From: Pelargonium nanum
Lineage: Eukaryota > Streptophyta > Magnoliopsida > Geraniales > Geraniaceae
Length of the DNA stretch: 24,463 nucleotides
Reading direction: 5' to 3'
Assembly (NCBI GenBank): GCA_036897485.1
Contig: JAYMTF010001295.1
Location: forward strand, 1-24,463
Shown here: one piece after another, positions 1 through 9,073 of the stretch
How the letters are laid out: every line of letters begins with the position of its first letter
How positions within the stretch are numbered: the first letter of the stretch is position 1
Translations under genes and position numbers: made by a program
The notes under the pieces: model-generated
Told to the model about the DNA's origin: nothing
Database searches by the model: none
What the model saw: only the letters and a program-made list of their open reading frames with translations

Positions 1-81
1 AGATACGTTTATTTAGTTTAAATATAATAAAAATGTATTACTAATATTTATAATCCGTGCAACGGACGTAGCTTAAACTAG
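1..81 (+). mobile_element. Helitron 3' terminus (partial, enters from left edge)
   Basis: Helitrons end in a short hairpin followed, 10-12 nt later, by CTRR, and insert before a T. Here TCCGT-GCA-ACGGA (54-66) forms a perfect 5-bp stem. After 11 nt comes CTAG (78-81), followed by T82. The hairpin loop region resembles the well-known plant Helitron end CCGTxGCAACGxACGG. The body and 5' end lie outside the window, so autonomy and family are unknown. The 80 bases inside are AT-rich and non-coding. Confidence 0.55.
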
Positions 82-514
82 TTAAATAAAAAGAAAGAAA
101 ACTAGCATCCCATGCATATAGTTTTCTAATTTTCAAGGCCAAACACCATCACATCTTACTTTATTATAAATAAATAAAGACTTTCATTTCAAATAATCTA
201 TGATTTGAAAAACAATTATTGGATAAGTTAGCTCAGAAAATGGCTTTCCAGGGTACCAAAGTAATTAAAGCAAAACTAGAGGGCCAATCTTATAACAAAC
301 AAATTTATAACATATCGTAAATATTATATGATAATAATAATTATGAACCGTCTTGAATGCATCATATAATATTGGAAGAGAGTGCTAGAACTAGAATATC
401 AGAAAAAGCAGAGACACAACGTTTACTCTGTTGGTTTAAAAGGGTCTCTAAAGAAGACGAATCTATAGCAAAATCCACAACACTTGGAGCTCTCTCACTT
501 GTTCTTCGACTGAG
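82..514 (+). promoter_or_regulatory. Upstream region and non-coding first exon of the GRAS gene
   Basis: This AT-rich stretch lies between the Helitron end and a good splice donor (TGAG|GTATGT, exon end 514). The last hundred or so bases are purine/CT-rich and look like a 5'-UTR exon, as PAT1-type GRAS genes often have. A TATA-like ATATAAT occurs near 363-370, so a start site around 390-420 is plausible but not proven. A short open frame at 357-608 crosses the donor, has no recognisable similarity and is not taken as a gene. Confidence 0.4.
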
Positions 515-1577
515 GTATGTTTGGCGATCTAATATTGGTTTTTTGATTTTTTACTTTGTTATTCAGATATATGGGTTTTGCCTGAATTTCATTTGGATGC
601 ATCTTTGAATTCAGTTTTGAGGTCAGAACTTGGTTTGGTCTTTGTTTATTCATGATTTTGGGAGATGGGTTGGTGTCAAAATTTCATTTTTAATGATTTC
701 TCAATATGTGTGGCGTGAAGAAGCTTCCTTACCTTTTGTTTTCTTCTTCTATTGGCATTTTGTGTGGAGCTATAGATTTGGTTCTTAATTATGAAATGAA
801 TTTTCTTTTGATTACTTCATTCTTTTGCTCAATTCCTAGAGGCCAATTTACTGGCTGACACAGTTTTCTTCGTTTTATCAGAAATTTATTGGTCCTATAA
901 GCTTGGTTTCTGTTTTTTGCTCAGCTTTTTGTTCTGTCCTGCACATATCTTTTTAGTTGTAAGCTCCTTTTTATCTCCTTGTAATTTGTGACTTAACTTT
1001 ATGTTATTGGTGAATCAGGTTTTGTTTTTGTTTTCAGTTTTTAGAGGTGGGCAGAAACTTTATTCCTGGCTTATCTCCCACAAAAGAAACAAATTATCAT
1101 ATTTCTATAGAACTTTAAGTTTGATCTAACATGAATTTGATAGGGGAATACACAATTTGGTTTCAGCTTTTGGAGATTCTTGATGGGTTGTGGGTGAAAT
1201 GAGTTTTAGGAATCATATTGTGCTTGATGTTGATTATGCTTCTTTTGATATGAAAATGGTAGCTTCCTCCTGCTATCTTCTGGACTCTAGCTTTTAGAGA
1301 ACTCGTGGAAGATTCTTTTCTTGTATTGTTCATTTTTATTTTTTCTCTTGATGGTTTGCAAAGACGACGTGGTATGGCTGTTGGAATCATATAATTAAGA
1401 TTTCTTCCTTTGATCATTAGACGCCTTGATTTGTTATTTGCTTAATTAAAAGATGTCATTATTGGGTTTTCTTGGGTTTTTTTCCTTTTTACTGCTGTAT
1501 GGAATCTCTTTAATAGCTTTTTTTTGTTTTGTTTCAACTATAAAATGATATTCATCATGTTCAATCCTTATCTGCAG
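515..1577 (+). other. 5'-UTR intron of the GRAS gene
   Basis: The intron runs from donor GTATGT at 515 to acceptor TTATCTGCAG ending at 1577. It is T-rich throughout, as plant introns are, and has no convincing coding potential on either strand. A second possible acceptor, TTTGTAG, ends near 1588. Long 5'-UTR introns in front of an intron-less coding region are usual in the PAT1 branch of the GRAS family, which supports this reading. Confidence 0.5.
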
Positions 1578-1805
1578 ATCTTTGTAGGCTACTTTGTTGC
1601 CCGCCACAGGAATTTGTAACCGACCAGCTGAATTCAGTGCAACCTAGATTCTTAATGAAAAATGCATCATGGGTACCTGGTTCCATCTAGAACCTTAATT
1701 TGCTGAAGAGCCTTACTCAGCTTGTTGACAAAAGAGTTACATAGCCAAGTCGGGGCTGCAGTTCTATTTCATTTACCAGGCCAAGTCAATCCGAATTTCC
1801 AGTAG
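1578..1805 (+). promoter_or_regulatory. Second 5'-UTR exon with three overlapping uORFs
   Basis: Between the predicted acceptor and the GRAS start codon lie three short upstream ORFs in close overlap: 1655-1690 (11 codons plus stop), 1662-1706 (14 plus stop) and 1669-1698 (9 plus stop). All end well before the main ATG at 1806. They could lower translation of the main frame. None is a recognised conserved peptide uORF. Confidence 0.4.
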
Positions 1806-3461
1806 ATGCAAACATCTCAGCAGCACAAGAGTTCAGCTGGCTTCCATGGGTCATATCACCAGCCCACGCAAGAGACCCAACCCTATTGTCTGCCTCGTTT
1901 CCAAATTTTAGACAACAATGTGTGCATGGCTGTTGGCAATCAGGCCAGCAGTGATTCTTCTCAAAACTACAAGGAACAGTTCTTCACTCTGGAATCATCC
2001 ACGGGCACGGCAATGGGTGATTGTGTAGTTTATGATTCCCCTTCTGCCTTTAGCATCTCATCCAGCAGGAGTCCTTTTACGCCACAAGGTTCCAACTCAT
2101 TTCTCTCAGAAGCTCATCATTCATCGGACAACATCTATGGATCACCAACAAGTGGGTCCTCTACGGTTGATGATGGCGTGGAACTGAGGCACAAGTTGAG
2201 GGAATTGGAAATCTCATTGCTTGGGCCTGAACCAGATATCATTGATAGCAGCAGTTGTTGCTTCAATAATGGGCTCCACCAAGCTGATTACGTGTCAAGT
2301 CAACACTGGAATCAAATTGTTGAAATGATCCCTAGGTTAGACTTGAAACAGCTGCTCGTTCTTTGTGCACAAGCAGTTTCAGAGTCTGATACATCCATTA
2401 CAGCAGGTTTAATGGATGTGTTGGGACGAAGAGTGTCAATAAATGGGGGACCGATTGAGCGATTGGGTGCTTACATGTTGGAAGGGCTTAGAGCCAGATT
2501 GGAACGCTCAGGCAGTAATATCTACAAAGCATTGAGATGCACTACAGAACCAACAAGTTCTGAACTAATGTCTTACATGTCCATCCTCTTTAATGTTTGC
2601 CCATACTGGAAGTTCGCTTACAAGTCTGCAAATGCTGTTATTCGAGAAGCCATGGAAAATGAACATAGAATTCACATCATTGACTTCCAGATTGCTCAGG
2701 GAAGCCAATGGGTTGCCTTAATCCAAGCTCTTGCAAGTCGTCCTGGTGGGCCTCCACTCATCCGCATCACAGGTGTTGATGATTCCCAATCAGCTCATGC
2801 TCGGGGTGGAGGACTTCATATTGTTGGTCAAAGGCTGGCAAAGGTTGCTGAGTCATGCAACGTGCCATTTCAGTTCCACGACGCAGCCATGTCTGGTTGT
2901 GAAGTTGAAGTAGAAGACCTTGGGCTTCAACCTGGATATGCTCTAGCTGTGAACTTTCCTTATGTGTTGCACCACATGCCAGATGAGAGTGTGACTGAAC
3001 ACAATCATAGAGATTGATTCCTGAGGCTGGTAAAGAGCTTGTCACCCAAGGTTGTGACCCTTGTTGAGCAAGAATCCAAAACCAACACTTCTCCATTCTT
3101 CCCAAGGTTCGTTGAGACACTGGACTATTATTCAGCAATGTTCGAATCAATTGATGTGGCTTGCAAAAGGAATGACAAACAGCGGATTAGTGCAGAGCAG
3201 CACTGTGTGGCTCGGGACATCGTGAACATGATAGCTTGTGAGGAAGCTGAGAGAGTGGAAAGACATGAACTTTTTACCAAGTGGAGGTCAAGATTTATGA
3301 TGGCAGGGTTCACTCCTTGCCAGTTGAGTTCCTCGGTGACTAATGCCATTAAAGATCTGTTGAAGGAATATAACAAGAATTATTGGGTTGCAGAACAGAA
3401 CGGGGCTCTCTATCTTGGTTGGATGAACAGAGCTATGTCAACATCCAGTGCTTGGAGGTGA
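1806..3461 (+). pseudogene. PAT1-branch GRAS transcription regulator, interrupted by one in-frame TGA
   Basis: The product would be a nuclear GRAS-domain regulator of the PAT1/SCL13/SCL21/CIGR group (phytochrome, chitin or gibberellin signalling in known members). The frame is 552 codons, the usual length. The N-terminal motifs LPRFQ (about residues 30-34), YDSPS (76-80) and LRELE (131-135) match this branch. They are followed by the first leucine-rich region from about 180, the VHIID motif as IHIIDFQIAQGSQW (289-302), the second leucine repeat, PFYRE-type sequence and a C-terminal SAW motif ending in SSAWR. Codon 404 (3015-3017) is TGA where relatives have an Arg codon, so CGA to TGA is likely. 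The frame is intact on both sides. Translation would stop at 403 aa and lose PFYRE and SAW. It is either a very young pseudogene, an allele, or a sequence error. The start is the first ATG giving the family N-terminus. Confidence 0.88.
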
Positions 3462-4251
3462 ACCTGATTGTGCTTGCTGCATAAAACTGTGTAAATTTTG
3501 TCTCGTCTCAACAACTCTCTCTTTTACTTAGATTTTTTATGTGACAGGATTGCTACTTTTATAGGATAAGAGCTTTTTTGAACAGCTTGTTCTAGAGGGC
3601 CATCAGACTTATCAAAACATGTTGTAAATGTATGCCTTTCATTAAACAGACATATGCCCTTGTTATAAACTTAATAGTGCCCATAAATTCTGGTTTTATG
3701 ACATCTCTTGTTCAGTGATCTTTTTGTTAAAAATGCTATTAGCATTTCAATTACTTTCTTTCTCTCAGTTTTATAATTATGTTGAACAATGTAACTAATC
3801 TCATCTACCTTGCCAATGACAAAATTTATATATACTGTACTAGCTAAACTGCTACAACTCTGCTAGTGCAATTTTTTCACTGCTGTTCTGGTTAGACAGC
3901 ACAGTGTAGGTGTTCTGATGTTGCTTTACAATTATTTTCATTTTCATAGAATGCAAAGAACATCATATATCTTCAGATAGGAGCTTCCCATTTTATAAAT
4001 TTCCTGTTTTGTTGGGTCATAAATAACAAAATCAGCCTAACCTTGCTGTTGTAGATAACAAGATAACAAATCAAGATAAAGCAAAGATCTTATAAGCTAA
4101 AATCATTTCCATCTTTGAGAATAAGTTTTTATTTTGCAATGAGTGTTCATAACAAATTCACTGTCCATTTGTTTTACTGTCTTCATAACATTCAGATCAC
4201 CACAATGTATATACACAAGCTCTGGTAGTGGACCAAGTTCCTCCTGCATCT
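3462..4251. other. Intergenic region between convergent GRAS and WRKY genes
   Basis: This stretch holds the 3' UTRs of both genes: GRAS from the left, WRKY from the right. It is AT-rich, with no open frame of note and no repeat that I recognise. No clear canonical polyadenylation signal decides either end. Confidence 0.4.
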
Positions 4252-5318
4252 TTATTGCTGATCTTTTGCTCTATTATCAGGACTTGATGAAATCATGCCA
4301 ACCCTAAGGTCAAGGTTCAATTCATTACTTACTCGTAAACTTGTTTCTAGAGATGCATTTGTTGGGGCAGTAGTCCTCGTCGCGGGTATGTCATGATTAT
4401 GCTTTCCCTCGTACGTTGTTATAACAGCTTTTAGATCATCAGATGCTCTTTCTACATGTTTTCTCACAGGGCATCCACTGTTTCTGCATTTGTAATAACT
4501 CCTAGAAAAATAGAAACCAAAATCATCATCAATTGCATGAGAACTTACAGAACTAAAATGTTGCCTTTCACCACTTTCTGTCCATATTGAAGGGTAATAA
4601 AACATACCTTGGATTAGGATTGCCTTTCACCACTTTCTGCCCATATTTACGCCATCGGTAACCATCATCTAATATATCAGTCTCAGTAAATGTCTGAATA
4701 ACGACACGAGGTTCTCGAGCTGACTTCACATATGAAATTACATCTACGCCAAGGTCTTGTTTCCTACATAAGTTTTCTCCCGAGGTTCAACGAAGATCGC
4801 ATACTAACAAGAATCTTACTCTATCAGTTGAGCTGAGGATACCTGCGTTTTATGTATGGCATGCCATCCTCATCATCGCTGCTCGCTGTGGTTGGGAGAA
4901 ACTCAGGACTAGCTGCATTGAACTTCTTGTCTTCACACACATGTAAAATAAGGAATCATTCACTAGAGAACAGTAAAAAAATTATCTTGAAAGTCCTTTA
5001 CATACCTTCTGTACTAACAGCAGATGATAATTTACCTTGAAACTGACATTTAGGTTGAGGTTTGGGATGATCATGTGTGCCATTGCAGATAATCTCTGTG
5101 ATGTTTCCATCATGAGACCTTTCCATTTGCTTCTTAGCTGTGCAGTTTGGATGTGCACATCTATAATAGCTCCGGGGGAATTCGCTGCATTTAACATGCT
5201 TCTGTCCATATTTTCGCCAGTTATATCCATCTCCTGATGAATTTTCTATGGCGAACGAAGCCTTAGATTCGTTACTGTCAACACGCGAATCTGGGACCTC
5301 AGCATTTGATTTAACCAT
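4252..5318 (-). CDS. Group I WRKY transcription factor (four coding exons)
   Basis: This is a nuclear factor that binds W-boxes (TTGACC/T). Coding exons on the minus strand are 5006-5318, 4843-4930, 4608-4763 and 4252-4501. All introns are GT-AG and very short (75, 79 and 106 nt). The phases agree and give 268 aa. The N-terminal domain has WRKYGQK and a C-x4-C-x22-HxH zinc finger. The C-terminal domain has WRKYGQK and C-x4-C-x23-HxH, and is split by the usual group I intron before RSYYKC (phase 2). The linker is unusually short and contains a basic YIKRRKQ stretch, a likely nuclear signal. I start at ATG 5316-5318, the first in-frame Met, because TGA lies a few codons upstream. Group I proteins usually have a longer N-terminus, so an upstream exon may be missed. 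In the first domain the usual Gly after HVK is Cys. The subfamily is not settled. Confidence 0.87.
4561..4647 (-). repeat. Partial WRKY exon duplicated into the adjacent intron
   Basis: A 28-bp stretch of the exon encoding the second WRKYGQK region (4620-4647) is repeated inside the following intron at 4561-4588, with one mismatch and an offset of 59 bp. The copy lies in the same orientation. Both copies read as the end of the Tyr-Gly-Gln-Lys-Val-Val-Lys-Gly segment, but the intron copy has no splice donor at the matching place. If the intron were retained, translation would stop at a TGA within the copy. Confidence 0.85.
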
Positions 5319-5544
5319 GTTAAATGAGAAGTCAGACAAGCATATGAATCACCTCGGGATCATGTAGGTACCTGCTCACTTTTCGTTGAAGAAAACCAAA
5401 TGATTTCAGATGAATACATATATAAGCAGCATAATATCTGACATATCCTCCTAATAAAGGAAAATTTCATATAAAAACTACTGACCAATATGTTATGCTA
5501 CAAGAAACTGTAATTGAAAACAGAACACTGCACAAACTGAGGGA

Positions 5545-5566
5545 ATGAGTTCTTGCAAGAACTCAT
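5545..5566. repeat. Perfect 22-bp palindrome
   Basis: ATGAGTTCTTG is followed directly by its reverse complement CAAGAACTCAT with no spacer. It is joined at its right end to TGACTCA, which itself sits in the 11-bp near-palindrome CATGACTCATG. It could be a dimer-binding site or a chance cruciform. Confidence 0.8.
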
Positions 5567-6395
5567 GACTCATGTCTAGGAATCAAGAAACCATCAAAAA
5601 CTTAACACCCAAAAGTTTCAAGGCTTCCATATATCACCAAACACTCATGCCAAAACTTCCATCAGCATCTGATAACAAATCAATCATTATATGCAGAATG
5701 AAGAATCAACAAAAGAGACCCTTATAAGTCATCAAAGTAAGCATGGAACAAGATGTAAAAACCGCAAGAAAAGAGAGCTATACAAGGCAAGCAACAACAA
5801 CACAACTAGAAAAGGAAAAAGAAAAAAGCAAGCATCATCCCACATGACCAGATACATATATACTTGAACACTCAAAAAACAAAATATCGATCCATAACAT
5901 ATAAGCAAAAGCAACCCTTTCTTTTGGGCATAAACAGAACTAGAATGGAAAAGATGCAAGTTCACGAAAGGGATGGTATGTTGCATTGTGTCAAAACCAG
6001 CACTTGACATCAAAATAACAGCAAGCATGTCAAATGTCAAACAAGATAACTCAGAAATATTGTATCAATACCAGCAAAAAGGCGCCAAAACATAACAGAA
6101 TAGCGTAAGGACATCACCAGAATCTACATAATTTCCTTATTACAAGCTTTACATATATGATAATATTATGGAGCCTATTGACTTGGAACATGCAACTGAG
6201 GAGCAAAGTCAGGAATTTGATTCTTGGGACATGCAATAATGGGCGTTGAAAACTGAGAAATGACTCAAATGAGGAAAGGTGTGTGTGGTTGAGGAGAGAA
6301 AAAGAATAAGAAAAAGTGGGGAATGTTCTTTCTCCTCTGGAAAAGAAAGGTAAGCACTTATTAGGTCCCTTGACACCCTCTAAAGATCAAGCAAC

Positions 6396-6413
6396 TGTGT
6401 GTGTGTGTGTGTG
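6396..6413. repeat. (TG)9 microsatellite
   Basis: There are nine TG units, flanked by the inverted hexamers CAACTG (6392-6397, overlapping the first TG unit) and CAGTTG (6415-6420). Confidence 0.9.
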
Positions 6414-6607
6414 ACAGTTGAGTTGAGAGGGGTAGGGTAGTTTGGGGATTTGGTTGATGGAGTTGGAGTATAGAAAACATTAGAGTTGACTTAATTAATG
6501 CATGTTCATGGGTTTTGCTTGTGTGCTACTTTCTCAAACTGTGATTATTTGTAGAGTACTATGCATTGAAGTTGAAGTTTTTTTTCAAAGCAAAAACTAA
6601 TAAAATA

Positions 6608-6895
6608 TTATTTCAAATTGTACGATAATAAAGACACTATAGAATTGGTGGTTAAAAAATCAATCCATTCAAACAAACCTAATAAAAATACCGAATAACT
6701 AACTAATTCGTGGATACTTGCTTCGCAGACCAACCTGAAAATAGAAAAATTGACGTGAGACACAATGGCTAAAACATCATGAATTATCAAATTGTAAGCA
6801 CGGTAAACCTTCTCATCATATTGAATAATCAAGTTGAAGGCACTGAAATCCTCCTCTTCAGCCTGAAGAACACGAGCGATTGACAACGATTGCAA
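6608..6895 (-). pseudogene. RNase H-like (RVT_3) relic of a non-LTR retroelement, copy A
   Basis: The minus-strand frame of about 95 codons has the pattern of the C-terminal RNase H-like domain found in plant LINE-type elements. An EEEDFSAFNLI segment is followed by VNFSIFR and a degraded AxxHELV segment, the equivalent of the usual AAHxLA, then by a closing EWIDFLTTNSIVSLL, which corresponds to the usual W-x-D-x-P end. Catalytic upstream parts are lost or out of frame above 6895. The same core sequence recurs in copy B at 7985-8470, so both come from one family. It is not a functional gene. Confidence 0.45.
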
Positions 6896-7094
6896 TTGAA
6901 CTTCAAGCCGACCACGTGAAGTGTTTTGTCAACCACCCCTCGCCACCAACATCTACGCCATCTGATTCGACAACAAAATCGAAAACTAACACAATGACTC
7001 CGAACTCTGAAGTTGAAGTTGGTATCAAGCATTTGGCAAGAAGCCAAGAAAAGGAATTAGAGAAGGCAATGTCTAAGTTGATCTCATCCAAATG

Positions 7095-7362
7095 TATAGT
7101 TGGGCCGAGCCCATAATGTAGGCCCAATCTGAATCAAAATCCAATCCACAATGAAGACCCAAAAGCAGGCCCTACAAGCCGAAGCAAGGGCGTCAAATTA
7201 CAAAATTGCACAGTGGAGCTCTGTGCCTCGCAGTGGTCGAGAAACGGTTACGAAAGAGGTCTCAATTTGAACACAAAACGCATGAATTATGCATACATTT
7301 ACGCACTGTTCGAACCCTCCATGATCCTCAATTTCGAGCTTTCTCGCTCCTCTTCATTCCAG
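7095..7362 (+). promoter_or_regulatory. Site II-type promoter and non-coding first exon
   Basis: Three site II elements lie within 26 bp: TGGGCC (7101-7106), AGCCCA (7108-7113) and GGCCCA (7121-7126). Such clusters mark plant promoters of broadly expressed, growth-linked genes. About 100-240 bp downstream is a CT-rich leader-like stretch ending in CATTCCAG|GCAAGT, a perfect match to a GC-type splice donor (exon end 7362). I infer that this is the first exon of the gene whose coding begins at 9074. Confidence 0.45.
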
Positions 7363-7984
7363 GCAAGTTCTCGATCTCTCATACTTTTTTATTCCATTTC
7401 TCGCTCGTCCTTGGCACTTAAGGCCCTGTTTTTTTTATTTTATTGATCAACTTGATGCGTTAACTATTAGAAATTGGTCTTCTGTTTCGTATCGATTGTT
7501 GCATTTGTGTGGTTTTGGCCGTACACTGATTTGGGGTTTTGAGTTTTCGTTTTCCTCGCCACCTTCGTGATCAGTGATCCATTGATCGTTTTTGTTGGAA
7601 ATGGAAGTTCAGGGATTGGGGGTTATTTTGTGATGGTTTTGTGAGAAGACAATGATTCTCGGCCGTGAAACTTGATTTAGAGAGAATTTTGGGTTGTTCA
7701 CTGTTAATGTATTAACCTGGTTTTGCTGTCAATGAAGTAATTCAATGGTGATTTGTGTGAAATTTGGCTGGTTCCTTGTGTTTTGATGCAAATGCTGCTT
7801 TGCTTTGCTTATGTTTTAGTTTGGTGCAAATGCTGCTTTGTTTGTGTTTTGTTTCTATGATGTCTTTACTCGGCTGCACTGTTGTCTTAATTTTCTGGCT
7901 GTGTTTGTGCAAGGAGTACTTTCTTCCTCTTTTCTATAAGTTTAAACATAACTTTCGAAACTAAGGACATCCTCAATTCTAATC

Positions 7985-8470
7985 GGTTGACACTCTTATC
8001 CCAATTAACAATGTCTAACAAGGAATTAGAGGGCCTAGCTAATGCATGAGCCGCTCTATTCGCATATCTACAAATAAAAGAAAAACACAACTAACAAAAC
8101 ACTTTGATAGGTTGCCTATATAAGAATTCATGAGACCAAAGGCATTGGAATCCTCCCTTTCAACCTGAATTCCTTAAATCACTTGTAATACGTCACCCTC
8201 AAACATTACTTGGTTCCAATTCCTCTCCTCGCCCACCTAGTTGCTTCCCAGATGGTCACTGCTTCCACTACCCGAGGCTCCTTAGCACAAGCCCACGTAA
8301 TCAAACCGAAGGCACTGATGTCCTCCTATAAAGGCTAGAGAGCTTGAACAACATGAAGCACATCAGACTTGACCACATGCTCTTGCCAACCCCGCTCCAC
8401 AACCGAGCTAAACGCCTCACAGATCGAAAATGCCTCGAAAAACCTAACCTCTACCTCTTCCAGCCATGAA
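7985..8470 (-). pseudogene. RNase H-like (RVT_3) relic, copy B, with internally repeated core
   Basis: Read on the minus strand from 8470 down, one segment goes AFSICEAF, ERGW, HVVKSDVLHVVQAL, two stops, EDISAFGLI. A second related segment follows: VVEAVTIWEATRWA, a stop, VFEGDVLQVI, a stop, EDSNAFGLM. After a frameshift it ends in FSFICRYANRAAHALARPS and a terminal Trp. The pattern (E-x-A-x4-A...G...V-x-S/G-D...VVQAL...F-x-F-x-R-x-AN-x-AAH-x-LA) is that of RVT_3 RNase H domains in LINE-type elements. Several stops and frame changes show it is long dead. It lies antisense within the presumed intron of the 9074 gene. Confidence 0.6.
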
Positions 8471-8921
8471 CATCACCCACCACCCCAACATCAGCATAAA
8501 ATCTCAGATCACCCACCATGCTCCAAGTCTTCTCGACGAGGCAAATTGTGTCTTATATATATTAAGTTTTAGACGGCCCGGCTTAGGCCGAGGCCTCTGC
8601 TAAGCTGTCGGCACCCCACCACCCTATACAAAACACCCCAGCCATCTAACGCTTCTCCAGCTCAAAATCGGTTTGGGCCTTCTGCGCGATGAACGAGATA
8701 GGAAAAGTGTCCTCCACTATGTCTGTGATCGCGCTCTTCGTTCTCATATGTGATTTTTCACAGAATCACTAAAGAAAATTTCCCCAAACTAAAATATCCT
8801 AACTTAAACGCTTGTCAACATGACAACTTGTTAACCTAACGGGAGAGCCACTTTTTAAAACGATAATTTAATAAAGAATACTTTTTTTTAAGTTGCAAGG
8901 AATATTGCCTTCTTCTTTTTG

Positions 8922-8995
8922 TTGTTGCTGATCAAAATTTAAGAATACTTGTGTAAATTGTTGCTGATCAAAATTTAAAAATACTTGTGTAAATT
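8922..8995. repeat. Two-copy tandem duplication, 36-bp period
   Basis: Copy 1 (8922-8957) and copy 2 (8958-8993) begin TTGTTGCTGATCAAAATTTA and differ by a single G/A. The duplication is recent. It lies about 75 bp upstream of the predicted acceptor of the next gene. Confidence 0.9.
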
Positions 8996-9073
8996 TTACA
9001 AAGTTGAAGCCTAGAACAACTAAAGAAGTTGAGTAAAGATTGTTAATTTATTGAATATGTTCCACAGATTTAA

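Larger units (their letters stand above)
5319..6600 (-). promoter_or_regulatory. WRKY upstream region, probable 5' UTR and promoter
   Basis: On the minus strand this reads as T-rich intron-like DNA (about 5350-6150), preceded by a CT-rich stretch (about 6150-6340) that looks like a 5' leader. This suggests a 5'-UTR intron, but I could not fix its splice sites. Two W-box cores TTGACT occur on the plus strand at 6178-6183 and 6486-6491, consistent with WRKY self- or cross-regulation. A TGACTCA bZIP-type site lies at 5566-5572. A 102-codon open frame within it is hydrophobic, intron-like and not accepted as a gene. Confidence 0.35.
7363..9067 (+). other. Predicted 5'-UTR intron holding a retroelement relic
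   Basis: The intron runs from the GC-type donor at 7363 to the acceptor GTTCCACAG ending at 9067, six bases before the ATG at 9074. The left third is T-rich and intron-like. 7985-8470 is the antisense RNase H relic. 8470-8900 is GC-richer anonymous sequence. A 36-bp tandem duplication lies near the 3' end. Transcript evidence would be needed to prove that the exons join. Confidence 0.35.

Noticed and set aside
357-608. 83-codon plus-strand open frame upstream of the GRAS gene
   Set aside because: It crosses a strong splice donor at 514/515, becomes T-rich intron-like sequence, and has no recognisable similarity.
2767-3150. 127-codon minus-strand frame within the GRAS gene
   Set aside because: It is a shadow of the conserved GRAS coding strand with no protein features of its own.
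5732-6040. 102-codon hydrophobic minus-strand frame
   Set aside because: Its Leu/Phe/Ser-rich composition comes from T-rich intron-like DNA upstream of the WRKY exons. There are no family motifs.
6880-7116. 78-codon plus-strand frame ending in the site II cluster
   Set aside because: It overlaps the antisense RNase H relic region and the promoter. It has no recognisable domain and no splice support, so it is not called as a gene.
7205-7320. Possible tRNA gene (CGCAGTGGTCGAG as A box, GTTCGAACC as T loop)
   Set aside because: The T stem does not pair, the acceptor ends do not match, and the spacing is too long without a sensible intron. The bases fit a 5'-leader exon better.
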